Shown here: positions 20,467 to 32,462 of the stretch, in pieces
Position numbering within the stretch: position 1 is the first letter of the stretch
Layout of the letters: each line of letters starts with the position of its first letter
Assembly (NCBI GenBank): GCA_022559845.1
Contig: CM040126.1
Coordinates: 124,162,886 to 124,226,885, forward strand
Direction of reading: 5' to 3'
Source: Amorphophallus konjac
Taxonomy: Eukaryota > Streptophyta > Magnoliopsida > Alismatales > Araceae
Length of the DNA: 64,000 bases
The notes under the pieces: generated by a model
Told to the model about the DNA's origin: nothing
Seen by the model: the letters and a program-made list of their open reading frames with translations, nothing else
Database searches by the model: none
Translations under genes and position numbers: made by a program

Positions 20467-22093
20467 GAAAAACCCTCGGTTCACAGAAAGCAGTATGAAA
20501 TAATTACACAGGAAATTAGCGACTTAATCTAAGTCATTACTTATCAAATTAACGCCTTTTACAGGGGCGTTTATTTATAATTTGACGACTTATACAGGGG
20601 TCGTCCATTATATAATTCTATTTTGCAGGAATTTCTATATTTTGGAATTTTAACAAAAACGCGCCTTGGACATGGGCGTTACTTTTAAATTAGCGCCCTT
20701 TGGTGGGGCGTCAGTTCTATAAGAGACGGCCTGTATCAGGTCGTTAATTCAAGTTCATCCAAGATTTAACATGAACAGTGAAAATTTCCAGATAATACAA
20801 TTTTGGGACAACAAGTTACATGGTCAGGACAAGAAAAATAGCAGGATTCAAGGGGTATAATCATGCATTAGATTGGATTCATGGTTTCATAGATATAAAA
20901 TTTTTAAACATGAGTATTTAATAATTTCAAAGAATTGACGACTCCTGGGCAGGGCGTCAGATCTTGAATTAGCGCCCTCGGCTGGGTCGCTTCTTTTAAA
21001 TTAGCGTCCTTGGCAGGGTCGCTTATTTTAAAATCTTATAGAACCTTTGAAAACGCAATAAGACTATATGCATGAGATCATGGATGATATTATTACATAA
21101 TCTATGCTAGTTTGGGCTACGTTTCTTGAGAAAACCTACAATATGATCATGATTTATGCTTGTTTGGGCTACGAGACTTGAGATAACCTACCTCTGTGGA
21201 TGATCTGGTGAACAGGATGAAGGTCTGAAGCTTTTACGATGGTCTGTCTCAAACAACAGCAGGATGAAGAATGCACTTCGTGGTTCACAGGAGGAAGAAA
21301 ATGATGACGATGAATGCCCGTGGTCTAGTGCAGGCCTCAGCAGGATGACGGGGGAAGCAGAGGAACGCCTTCACACGTTCGTCAGCAGGAAGAAGAATGA
21401 AGAAGAGGGAGCTCCCCTTCACGTTGCAGTCAACAGGAAGAAGAAGAAGAAGCCTTCCTTACTTGCATTCGTAGCAGCAGGATGGCGTTGATGCAGCAGT
21501 AACGTTGCTACGATCGACGGAGACGTAGTTTTATAGGGTTATGTGGGTTCTGGGGGATTCAAATGCTCAGATACGGAAGGGATTTTTGATCAAGATTGGT
21601 AAGGTTTTAAACCTACTATGCATGGACCTCACCCCTTCCAAGATAGCAGCCGCCTGCTCCCATTTGCATCGGAGAACCCTAACACAGGCCATGCAGCGAA
21701 CGAGCATGCCTTAATTTAATTCTCGAGGAAAGAGACGTCTGAGACAAGAGCATCTTTTCATTAAGCAGCGCCCTCACCAGAGGGCGTGTTTTTATAAAAT
21801 GACGCCTTAACTAGGGTCGTCTTTTACATTTTCCATATTTTGGCGCTAAATTTCTATTTTTTTCTTGGTATGAATTAGCGCCCATGATCAGGGCGTTATT
21901 TATACAACTAACGCCTTAAGAGAGGGCGTTATTTAATTAGCGCCTTAAGGAAGGGCGTTATTTCTTTTTGGCCCAATTTTTATGTATTTCTCTTGGGTGG
22001 TTTTACGTTTATTAAGTACCTCTAATCATATATATCAATTATTTTTATTCGTTTGGAATATTTTATTCCTTATTAATTATCTGGGGTCTTACA

Positions 22094-24457
22094 ACCTGAC
22101 TTAGAGCAGATAGTATGTGTGTGCACACGTGGTTAGGGGCAGTGGACCCACGTCGACGGGCGTCACCCCAACTAGTCCTTATGTTGTTGTTGCGACTCCG
22201 CCTCAGTCTCTAAGAGAGGCAGGCAGGCGTAAGCGTGGTGGGTGGTGTAAGGCATCCGGAACGCATTCAACCCAGTCCCTTACCTCACTCTTCGAGAGAG
22301 GTGGTCAGGCCAGGGAGAGTAGGCATGGTGTAAGACGTCAGTGGACGCATTCAACCGGTGCTAGTATATGAGAACTTCAGTCACCCATGGGTTTAGTTCC
22401 CGACTGCGAGCCTGATGAGTCAAATGAATCTAAGATGGTATGCTCTGATACCAATAGACATGACTCTATTGATGATCTAGAGGGGGGTGAATAGATCGAT
22501 CACCCAATAAAAACTGACAATAGCAGAAACAGTTGCGGAATAAAATCAAGTTGCTGTAGGACGAAGAAGAACACTTAAACGCCATTGAGCATAGCGGGTC
22601 TAGAAGATCAGAACACAAGCGGTCTTAAGCATTCATCTACTGGACGATGAAACTAAGATAAAGATGAGCACAAACCATAAGGCAATCACACAGTAGACGA
22701 TGAATTTTTAAGGTGGTTCGACCTCAAACCTGAGGTCTACGTCCACCCCACAGTCCAACCAGAGTGTGGTTTCCCGCGGATACACAGCTTAACCTGCTGA
22801 TTCACAGCTTGGAGGTGAAAACCCTACAAACTGTTGAGCCTTACAGCTTATGCCGATCAGAGAAATCCTCCTCTGCAACCGCTAGGGAATTATAGCTTCA
22901 CCCGTCCAGAGGATACCACACCTTTGCCTACTAAGGAATTACAACTTTACCTCTGCTGACGAACAGCTTGAACAAGAGTTTATAAAAATGAAAAGAAACA
23001 AGATGAAAAATCAAAACCCATGAAGGGAATGTAGCTCAACAATGAGCAAGATCAGTTCCGGTTCTGAACCTGGAAATTGATACACTGAACTCTCACAAAT
23101 TTCTCACAGACACTCCTCTCAAAGCTTTCTCTCTTTCTTCTTTCTGAATCGTGCTGGCTCTATCTCTCTCTGCTCTTTTTCTCTCAATGTCATAATCACG
23201 ATCAGTCTTCTCTTGAAGAAGACTCTCCTTATTTATAGGAAGCAGCAGAAGGTAGGGCGTGTGCTCGCCATAATTCCCGCCTAGAGCCTGATCCAGATCT
23301 GGAGTAGTCAGGCCACGCGGCCTCATCTTGGCACCTCCTCCATTCTTGAATCACATGCCTTTCTTAAACTCCTCAAGCAGATATCCTGTTAAGGTTAGAC
23401 TTAATGTCAACTTGAAATAATCTGAAAGATAGTAGAAAGATGCACAGAGTTAATTAGAGCTTTGAGCTAAAAGTGCACAGACTTGATATAACATATGAAC
23501 ACATATGCACGGAGTCAAGTGTTCACACGTAGAACAAATGCATAGACTTGGTGTTACTCTAAAACCAGAAGTGCACAGACTTGATGTGTGCACAATGCAG
23601 ACGCTGTACTGACCAGCTTGTGCCATTACCAACCTTGCACATACATTATGCATGCAAAAGATGAGAGTTGCACAGACTTTGTCACTATGCAATGCAGGAT
23701 ATGCACAGACTTTCATATGCAAGATGTGTAATGTGCACCGACTATGGATGCAACGCACCGATCCTGGATGTGCAAAAGACTAAGACATATACCTACGTTA
23801 TCTTCCAAATAACGTGGTATGCACAGACCAAAGTATAAGATGCATGGACTTTGTGTGTGTATGTGATCAACCTTGCTTATACTTAATCATGTGACGTGCA
23901 AAGGTTGCATAGACTTACTTCTGCAACATACTTAACTTGCACAGACTTAGTGTGCAAACACTAAATGCATGAGCTCTTAAGCACTGAGTTGTCTAAGACG
24001 TATTGCATGGACTTTGTGTGCCTAGACATAAGCATGCACGGACTTAGTTGCATGCTGAACTAATGCTTGAATGACCCTTGCACTGACTTGGTCGTGTGCA
24101 GTAGCAAGGGTTGCACCGACTTGATAGCGTGGAGCGTGAAGTGTTGCACCGACTTAGTGTGCCTTGTGCTAAGCCTGCACGGACTTGGTCTCGTGCAACA
24201 ACTACCAACGTATCGACTTGCATAATGTATGGATGACCTTTGCAGTGACTTGGTCGTGTGTAGCAACATGGCTTGCACCGACTTTATCTATGCATGCACG
24301 GACTTGATGTGTTGGAAATTCACTCTATGCACGAACTCAATGCAGACTGACTTGGTATTGCGCCGACTTCACTCTAATGCAAAGCCTAAGTGTAAACATG
24401 CAGACAACATTTTTATGATTATCTGACATACAAAATTCATCAAAATACACACATCAT
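22094..24457 (-). mobile_element. Copia/SIRE-like leader, PBS and 5' LTR (fragment)
   Basis: On the minus strand TGGTATCAGAGC (22442-22453) is a tRNA-iMet PBS. To its right is TCTAGAGGGGGGTGAATAGAT (plus, 22478 onward, partly shown) followed by GTGGTTCGACCTCAAACC and ACGTCCACCCC, words typical of SIRE/Maximus LTRs. The LTR probably starts about 22461 and is cut at 24457 by Tat-B. The leader to the left of the PBS is cut at 22093 by the Tekay-like element. Its internal genes are outside the window. The family is assigned from characteristic words only. Confidence 0.65.
23450..24395. repeat. Degenerate TGCACRGACTT(G)GTGTGCA word array in the SIRE-like LTR
   Basis: Some two dozen copies of TGCAC(A/C/G)GACTT, often followed by GGTGTGCA or GGTCGTGTGCA, recur every 25-60 bp with unrelated spacers. 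Examples start near 23471, 23572, 23937, 24078, 24111, 24144 and 24175. TGCAC...GTGCA makes many copies partly inverted. Spacing is irregular, so this is not a simple tandem satellite. No coding potential is seen. Confidence 0.75.
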
Positions 24458-26418
24458 TGTAGATCTATCTAAAATCCACTTAGAAAATAATATATGAATA
24501 AACAATAAAAATAAGCACACATAGCAATAAAATAGCACGAGGTGCTAATAGGAGGTTGTGATCGCCAGAGACGCGAGGGTCTCAAGTGGAGATGATAAGG
24601 GGAAAGTGATCGCAAATACCTCAAACGTGCGGTTGATTGTGAGTACTCCTTTTCTCTTCAAATCGGCCGGCCGACGAAGAGAGTTCTTCAACTTGGTTAC
24701 CCTTGCAAGAAAAGACACACAACACAAAAAGAATTGGATTAGAAATAATGTGTGTGTAGTATCAATTCTTAATAAAGATGAGCATGAAAATTGATTAAGA
24801 ACACACCTTAAGGGTATTAGCCCTTAAACCCCTATGCAAAGAGGGTGTGGGAGATGTATGATGAATGCAAATAATAATAAAAAAAGGGGAGGTCTCAATA
24901 TGATGATTGAGAAAGAATTATCAATAACAATGATGCATGCATGTGAATTATGAACTAAAAAAAAATAAGATAGGGGAGAAGGGGAATAGAAAAATCTGAT
25001 TGTTGGTTGCTCCTTGGCTTTGATCTTCAATAGGGAGAAGTTCCCAAAAGGATGAAGCTTTGATGGATAAAGGACCTCCTCCTGTCAAGCAGCACTTCCG
25101 TCGGTTCCTGTAGAAACAAAGAAAAGAAGAAGAAAAGCAGAGCAGAAGAAGGAGAAGAAGAGGAAGAAGACAGAAGAAGAAGAGAAGTAGAAGAAGGAGG
25201 AGAAGAAGAAGAAGACAGAAGAAGAAGAGAAGTAGAAGAAGGAGGAGAAGAAGAAGAAGACAGAAGAAGAAGAAACAGAAGAAATAGAAAGAAGAATACG
25301 GAAGGAAGAAAAACACAAAAGAAGGGAAAAAGAAAAGAACCTCCGGGACCTTGGAACCTCATCACAGAACCGACTGGGCTCTTTAAATAGGGTAAAATCA
25401 AGAGATAGAGTGATAAGGACGGCAAGAGTCCTGGGAGGGAAAGATAGGAACAAGGAAAGTGACCAAACGAAGCAGGGACTCCCCGGGGAAAGGCTGTGTT
25501 CGTTTAGAACACGGAAGTTGAAACACGACTTGAACAAGGGCGTCCATTAAAGAATTGACGACCTACCCTAGGGGCGTTTCTTTAAAAACACGCCTTTGAG
25601 CAAGGCGTTTCTTAAAAAATCAATTTTTGGAATTAAAATATTATTTTATTTGAAAATTTTAAAACACGCCTTAGGCCAAGGCTTTACTTAAAACACGCCT
25701 TGGGTGAAGGCTTTACTTATTTGAAACACGCCCTTGGTGAAGGCTTTACTTAAAACACGCTCTGGATGAGGGCGTTAATTAAAAAATATTCAAAATAGGG
25801 CCATTTTTTATTTCTCAATATTATTTTCCCATTTTTTAGGTGAAGGTGCATCTTATCGCCCTGATTCCAACGACTATTTTTGCGTATTTTTCTGACACCC
25901 GGAAGGCCTCCAAATCACCTATGGAAGGGGTTGAAAAATAATATTAAAATATTCAATTTGAAAGACACGCCCTTACCTGAGGCGTGACTTGATTTTTCGA
26001 TTTTTTTATTCTTTTTCAATTCAAAGTCACGTCTTCTCCTAAGGCGTTAATTCCAAAATAATTCCGAAAAATTCCCAGAAAATTCCAAAAAAATGGAAAT
26101 TTGATAGAAATGACGTCCTGGACTATAGTCGTTAATTTTTTTAAAAATGCCCTATGTCAAGTCGTTATTTAAAAGACGCCCCACGCCAAGTCGTTAATTC
26201 CGGAAAATTCATAAAAATAGAGAAAAATACTCAAAAAATCCAGAAAATTCCAGAAAATTCCAGAAAAATAGGAAAAATAGGAAAAGAGAAGAAAAAAGTG
26301 AGAAATCCAAGAAAAGTAGGAAAAACCACTCAAACACAGCTAATTTGAGGGTCAAATTGGGGTATTACAAGGCAATATGAGATGTACTCACAGTAACGTC
26401 AATTTTGGCGTGTCTACA
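24458..26418 (-). repeat. 3' LTR of Tat-B
   Basis: Runs TGTAGATC...GTCTACA. It contains a 45-bp purine-rich tandem repeat (three copies from 25171, starting CAGAAGAAGAAG), about ten ACGCC/GGCGT-type words (25525-26200), and a run of GAAAATTCC repeats near 26040-26270. Long frames through the GAAGAAG tract are low-complexity artefacts. Confidence 0.93.
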
Positions 26419-29281
26419 GCTGCCCCGCCTTGGCGTCTGCTTTGCAAGGGAGCAGAGCAAACTGAAAAGTAGATGCCAAGGTGTGATGAGACACGCAATC
26501 AACATCACTTGATGAGAAATGAAATCAAAAGCTCGAGATGAAGCAGTCTTGAGAAATTCACGGAAATCATCGATGTTTGGATAAAAGGGGGAGTGTGCAC
26601 GCGGTGCACGAAAGAGATAAAAATGATCAACTTCCAGCGTGGTGGAAGTACCTCAGGTCACAAACCTGTAAGTTTCACCATTGGGGAGCGGTTACCAGCC
26701 AGTGGACGTGCTGCAGCCAAGGTGGATCAGGGGAAAGTGTTGAAATAAGATGATAGAAATCCGAACACAGAGCTTTCGAGAAACACCCAAAACAGCGACA
26801 AAGCGAACTGAAGACCAATTCGGCATGGAATATCTCATATATGGGAAAGATTAAGTTCAATTCAACCCTCAAAGTCAGCTCATCAGAATGATTTTTACAG
26901 TTGATTCAAAATTCCTATATGAATGCATGCTGGGTTTAAAGAAAAAAATAAATCAAACGAAAATATAGAATAATCAAGGATAATATTGCTAAGCTGTTCA
27001 AGACTGAGTCAAGAAACTCATTTCACGAGCTGATACTAAGCCGAAGCCCGTTTATCCGCGCACCAACTTGCAAAGCGGAACCATCGTCCCCAGTCTTGGA
27101 CGGCTCAACGGCCTATCCGTATGACTAAGATGCCTCTGGAATCATCATTGTTTTTGATGAAGGGGAACTCAAATTCCAGATTTACCAAAGCCAGAAGGTC
27201 CTTGATATAATCTAATAGCGTATGTAACATATAGTAAAATGCATACAGGGAGATGGTGGAGCAATAAGCAAGGGGGGGACTGAGATGTGAGGTGCAAGCA
27301 CCGTGGGTCTTGAATGATGATGCCCAGCCGGTGGGACCAAGAACTTCTTATCCTGCGCTCAAAGATTTCATCAGCCAAGATATAATGATAACAAACAATG
27401 AATAAGGCATTTAAAGCATAGCATAGCAATCAAAGTATGAATAGCATGAATGAACATGGCAAAGCATCATTGCAAAACATCATTGTTTGTCGTTATGTTA
27501 TGAGGATGACAATCTGGGCAATCAAAATTTGGAGTTGAAAGATTGAGGAATGCCCAGCAGTAAAATGATGAACTGAAATCAGCAGGATTTGATTGAAAGA
27601 TTTGGAGATGAATAATCAGAATGATATAATCAAAATGCCCAGCGGCAAGAATGATCAGGTAAAATCAGCAGGAGTTGATTGAATGATTTGGAGATGAATA
27701 ATCTAGCGGCAAATCATGAAAATCGGGAAGAATCAATGGATTGATAACAATAAGTGGAAAGGGGACTCATCCCGTGCTCCTGGTCCTTGCAAAATCGTTC
27801 CTGCAAAACACCATCAGAATACAATGCAAAATTTTTGGAGTTTTTTTTTTTTTTTTTGGAATATGCAAATTTTTATAAGTTTTGGGGAAAATATTAAAAT
27901 TTTTATGTGGATTTTTGTAGTATGCAAATTTTTGTGGGTTTTGTAAAAGATATTCAAAAAAAAAAAAATTTGGATTTTTTTTTTGGAAGATATTTGAATT
28001 TTTATGATTTTTGAAAATATTCAATTTTTTGTTGGATTTTTGCTTAGGAAAAAAAATTTTGTTTGTTTTGATCAGAAAATATTCAATTTTTTTTTGGATT
28101 TTGATTTAGACTTTGTTAATGCAGCATCAAAGGGCGTTTTTTTTTGAACCACAGGCTAGGGGTCCTTGTTCCTTCCCCTTTCGCTAAAATTGCTCAAAGC
28201 CAGGCGTGCATTGAAGGGTGGCGCCCTACGACCGACTGCCCTTGATTAACGATGCCCCTACCAAGGCCATACCCGAGAAACATTCGGTCTCGGAGGGAGA
28301 AGAGAAGAATACTTGGAGATAAGCTTAAAGCAGGATGGGAGATATCAGGATTTGATTTCCTTCCAAGGTTTTAACCCTCAAAGAGGTAGTCTGTTGCGCT
28401 GGGGCTTTGTGCCTTTAATTTTTGGACCCTTAACATGCATACGACCAGGGTTTTCCCTACGGGGACTTTGCCACTCTTGACATGCCTTAATTCATACTTT
28501 TGCTTTTATCGAAAGTTTGACTTGATTTTCATAATGGCCCTTTTTGGCGAGATATGTATAATGAAATTCATATTGATTTTTCTTCTGGGTCAAGACTGCC
28601 CCTATTTGAGACTCCTCTCGTATTGGGATTTACCAAGGTTGGTCATCTTATCCGTCAACCTCTTGCCCCTGCATGTGGCCGAATAAAGAAGAGAAAAAGA
28701 CTTCCAGATATACTCATGGCATGGCCAAGATAGCAACGGTGTTTTTATCAAAGGAGCCAGCTAAGGACGCCGTGAAGTGTGTGTGGAATGCCCAGCTAAG
28801 GGTTGCTCTTAACAAGCGGGGAAAGAATGTTGAATTCCCAGCGCGGGGTTCTTATTACCAAAGGTGCTGCAAAAGCAAGCCTAAAGACTCTTTTGAGAGT
28901 GATTTAATTAAACAAAAGCCTAAGATAAAGGTTTAAAACACCACTCTTAATCTCGTTAAGAAGCACTTGATTTTGAAAATCATGCGTGAAGTAATGAGAA
29001 AATGATATCATTAAAATGCATACTTACGCCAATATGTTACCTTGCGACCTTTGTAGAAGCAGCTGCCGTGAGAAGCGATCTTGATCATCATGGGATTTGT
29101 CCTCTTTGGCAGTCAAAAGGATTGGAAGCAAAAGATTTTGGGAGTGGCTTAACAAGAATGAGTGGTGTTCAAACCAGACTCAGACGAATAAGGAGAAAAG
29201 GAAGAGAGGCGAGGGCTAGAACTCCCTCACTAAGGTGTGGAGACCCTGATCACATGAAAGGTCTACAGAAGGAGAGGAGAA
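26419..29281 (-). other. Tat-B 3' non-coding region
   Basis: 26419-27240 matches the equivalent part of Tat-A, including the polypurine tract GGCGGGGCAGC (minus). 27527-27720 holds imperfect ~85-bp repeats containing CAGCAGG(A)TTGATTGAA and GATTTGGAGATGAATAATC. 27840-28110 is T-rich low-complexity sequence built on AATATGCAAATTTTT-like units. 28130-29280 has no recognisable coding sequence; small frames there match nothing I know. No pol remnant was found. Confidence 0.6.
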
Positions 29282-32247
29282 TTAGAAGGAGGAGTGAGGA
29301 CTAAAGCCTCGAAAGCAGTGGGAGAAAGGGCAAATACCCAAGGTAGTGGATGCGGAAGACGTTGGGTCGGACCCAAGATCAGGCGGAATCAGAAGAAGAA
29401 ATTGATAAATGGAAAGAGGCGGATCCGGAGGGTCCGGAGGCAGAGGAGAATCATGAGCGGAGGAATCATCCGGAGGCTCCGGAGGGAGTGGAGGATTATG
29501 GTAGGAATCATCCGGAGGCTCCGGAGGGATATCGAAAGAAGGGACGCGATGCCCTGGGGAAAAATAAGGAAAAAGATGATGGAAAAGGAAGAAGAAAATG
29601 AAGGATGTGATGTCCCGGAGGATCAAAAAGATGAATTGGAAGAAAGATGGATGGTCCGGAGGTTCCGAGGAATGAAATCAGGAAGATGATAGAGAAAATA
29701 AGACAAAGAATCCGGAGGTTCCGGAGGAAGCAAATGGAAAGGGGCACGATGCCCGGGAAAAAGATGGAGACAATCAGGTGGAGAATCCGGAGGTTCCGGA
29801 GGAATACAATCGGGAAGAGTATGAGAGCCCGGAGGTTCCGGAGGAATACAATCAAGGGGGAAAAGGTGGAAAAGGGTGTCGTGCCCGGGGGAGAAGTCCG
29901 GAGGTTCCGGAGAAAGAGGGTGGAAAGGGGCGGCATGCCCGAGGGGAGAGTCCGGAGGTTCCAGAAGAATAGAGTGGAGAGGGGCGCAATGCCCGAGAAA
30001 AAGTGAGAGAAATGAAGGAGAATTTGGAGGAAAATCCGGAGGTTCCGGAGGAATAAAGGGGAAAGGGGCGCGATGCCCGAGGAATGTAGATGAAGGTGAA
30101 TAAGATGGGAAAGGTGGGATGCCCGACGGTGCCGGAAGACGGTGGAGATACGGGTTTGGAAACCCGGGAATCAGGAGATGCAAATGCATGTAAAAGGATG
30201 GATGCAATGTATGCAATGGATGGAATGAATGAATGAATGAAAAATGCATGAAATTCAAAGAAGATGAAGAATATGAAGGGTGAGAGGGCGAGATCCTTTT
30301 CTTATCCCTTGGAGTGGCCCATGAAGAAAAAGTGATAGAAATAGATGAATAGAAAGTGGAGCAAACATGGGAAGGCCCCTTAGCACCAAGATCACTGCCC
30401 CTCCATGGCAGTGAAAAAGTACGACCAATTGGCCCAATAAAAGAAGCTTCGATAAATGACAACCCCCTTGGAAAGCAATCAACAATGTGAGGGAGTTGGA
30501 GAGTTAGAAAATGAAGCATTGCCATGCCCATTGACATATACGGAATGTTGAATAAAATGGGCATTCGCCCCTTGTACGGAATAATCAATTCGGGATTTGA
30601 AGATTTGAACAAGGGGTGCCCTGCCTGGCCCTTAATCGGCATTAATTCTTGGCATCTGCTGAGCAATGGCGGCGTCTTGGCCTCTTCAACCGTGCATGGC
30701 ACAATAACTCGGATTGGCATCCGGTAAACAAATTCTTGAACTTTGAATGGCACAGTCGTGGCCAAAGTCTTCTTGCCCGGCTCTTGATCGTCCTCGGCGC
30801 AAGTAGCTGTAGAAGCACGCCCCTTCCGAGTAGTAACGGGAGGTGAGGCGGAGGCGGAAGGCTCCGTGGATGGTGGAGGTATAACGGGAGGTGTTGGCAA
30901 ATGAATAAGTGGAGGTGGAGGTTCAAACACGTCGAGCTTCTCCCTTTGTTCGGAAACAGTTGGGATGGGCTCGAGTGCAAAAAGTGGTGGATCCTGCTCA
31001 GGATTAGCCAGGGGTAAAGGCGAAAGGCCATATGGTGGAGGAATAGGCAAAATGGGTTTTGGGGTTAAAGGGATGATGGAGGTTTGAAGTGGTGGTAATG
31101 GTAGGTTAATTGGGGAAGGTTCGATGGTAAGCTCGGTGGAGGCTAATGGCATAATGGGGGGAGGTGCAATTGGTGGAGGTTTATTGCAGAGAAAGCGCCG
31201 AACGGGGCGAGCGGTGTTTGGAGTGGGGTGAGACTCAAGATGCGCCGGCGTGGGTGATTGAAGTATTGACCCATCGTCGTAACACCAAGAGGTCTCGAGA
31301 ATAGGGGTTGGATTAGGGACGATGGCTTCGTCCTGAGCAGGGGGTTCGTCAAATGAAAGTGGAGGGAGCGGGAAACGAAGGAAACTCGGGAGGGGTGCCT
31401 GCACAGCTTCATCATCATCGTAGACCGGCTCAGATTCTTCAATTGCCGGCTCTTGCTCATTTGGAATATCAACACTGTAGTCGTCCATCCTATCCTTCCA
31501 TTCTCTCTCCATTCTTGTAATATCATCCAAAGCCGCATGGAGAGGATTAATCGGAGTAGGAGGAACTGGCCGTGAACTTGTAACCCTCTTTAATTGTTCC
31601 TCCATGGAAGTAATCTTATCAAGGATATCCTGCTGGAGGGGAGTAACATGAACAATAGAGGGTTGGCAGGGCATTGAAGGAGGAGCCGCATAAGAAGGCC
31701 GTGGAGGGGAATTGACGGGATAACCCTTAGAAGAACCCGGATGGGCCGGATTGCAAGGAATAAAAGGGCCTCGGGGCCGTGTTGGAGGAGGAATAGAAGG
31801 AGGCGGGTGTTGGACCACCCGAGTAGAATGAATAGGGGGAGATGGGTAATGGGCTACCTGAATATGATTGGAAAGAGGGGGTGGGTGATGGGCCACCCGT
31901 GTAGGAATAGAAGGAGGAGGAGATGCAGGAGATGCACCCTCAACGGCGGCCTTAAGGGCTTGGATCTGTTGAGGGGTAAGATGATCTAATGCATGCAAGA
32001 TTTGAGAGACCCTCTCATCGTTGGGAGGAGACGGTCCCGGAGGAATAGTGGTTCGCAATTGAGGAGGGGGACCATAAGAATGGACACTGCCCATGGGTCG
32101 GGCATGACCATGAGAATAAGGACGTGGTCCCTTGAAAGAGTGGTGAGAATTGTGATGATTAACATGTTGAAATTGAGGATAAGAAGTGCTAGGTTGTGCA
32201 TCCTCATGAATTGAATTGAACATGTTTTTCTTATCATGGTAAGCCAT
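29282..32247 (-). pseudogene. Proline-rich gag-like ORF of Tat-B with PPEPPD repeats
   Basis: The main frame starts at 32247 (MAYHDKKNMFNS) and ends at 29623 (874 aa). The N-terminal ~200 residues parallel Tat-A gag: LHALDHLTPQQIQALKAAVE resembles the Tat-A LINALSQLDDSQRQAVHAAL, and ITSMEEQLKRVTS resembles LASMEEQLKKVTA. The gag core and zinc knuckle that follow in Tat-A are absent; instead there is a proline-rich region and an unrecognised stretch (about residues 500-620). The C-terminus is a 20-25-aa repeat, GH(R/C/A)APF...PPEPPD, in about five copies. The repeat continues past the stop in another frame (to about 29400), showing a frameshift near 29625. It is unlikely to form capsids alone. 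Confidence 0.65.
29420..30080. repeat. Minisatellite encoding GHRAPF / PPEPPD
   Basis: About ten copies of TCCGGAGGTTCCGGAGGAA (plus strand) alternate with about six copies of GGGGCGCGATGCCCGAG, whose GGGC/GCCC ends are complementary. In the minus frame they spell PPEPPD and GHRAPF. Unit spacing is 40-80 bp. Both the DNA word and the protein repeat are retained. Confidence 0.8.
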
Positions 32248-32462
32248 TATATAATCAAAATTTCACAATAATATGCAAAGAAGCACACAAGTTGGAATGG
32301 TTACCGTGATTTTGATTGTTTAAACCTTGGTGAATTAATGAATTTTATGCAAATTGATATGATTCACACAAGGGGAACCTAGTTTCAATATGATTTAACT
32401 CCAATGCCAACTAGGAACACTCTCACCATGTGTAGACCAACTAAACTCGGGACTCCAAAAAG

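Larger units (their letters stand above)
1..22093 (-). mobile_element. Ty3/gypsy Tekay/Del-like LTR retrotransposon, partial, split by a nested element
   Basis: Reading on the minus strand, the order is 5' LTR (right), PBS, gag, protease, RT, and then the window edge. Gag has two zinc knuckles, the protease has FDTGATHSF, and the primer-binding site matches the 3' end of initiator tRNA-Met. With a long LTR (about 3.1 kb once the insertion is removed) this fits the Tekay/Del chromovirus lineage. The integrase and any chromodomain lie outside the window, so the lineage call rests on gag/protease/RT and the PBS. The Tat-A element at 3208-19570 interrupts the LTR. The right end is set by TGTAAGACCCC (minus strand) at 22093, inside a SIRE-like leader. 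The element is dead: it carries stops and a frameshift in pol. Confidence 0.85.
19571..22093 (-). repeat. 5' LTR of the Tekay-like element, segment 2
   Basis: This continues 2594-3207 across the Tat-A insertion and ends at 22093 with TGTAAGACCCCAG on the minus strand, a common start for Tekay LTRs. It contains the two-hairpin block (20224-20335), an AT microsatellite (about 20416-20466) and about thirteen ACGCC/GGCGT-type words (20545-20750, 20935-21010, 21765-21965). A short AG-rich region at 21260-21480 could be read as protein but shows no recognisable domain. No gene is called. Confidence 0.8.

Noticed and set aside
20191..20532. Small protein with an Ile-Tyr run
   Set aside because: It is the translated (TA)n microsatellite.
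22411..22440. CTGATGAGTC, which looks like the start of a hammerhead ribozyme core
   Set aside because: The required GAAA box and matching stems do not follow; only AAATGAATC is present. It is probably chance in the SIRE-like leader.
23450..24395. CRISPR-like repeat/spacer pattern
   Set aside because: Words are short and degenerate, spacing is irregular, and the DNA is a plant LTR; no cas genes exist here.
24948..25537. Long frames through the GAAGAAG tract of the Tat-B LTR
   Set aside because: They translate a purine-rich 45-bp repeat in all three frames, giving low-complexity Phe/Leu/Ser runs.
28130..29280. Possible pol remnant in Tat-B
   Set aside because: I looked for RT, RNase H and integrase motifs in all frames and found none.
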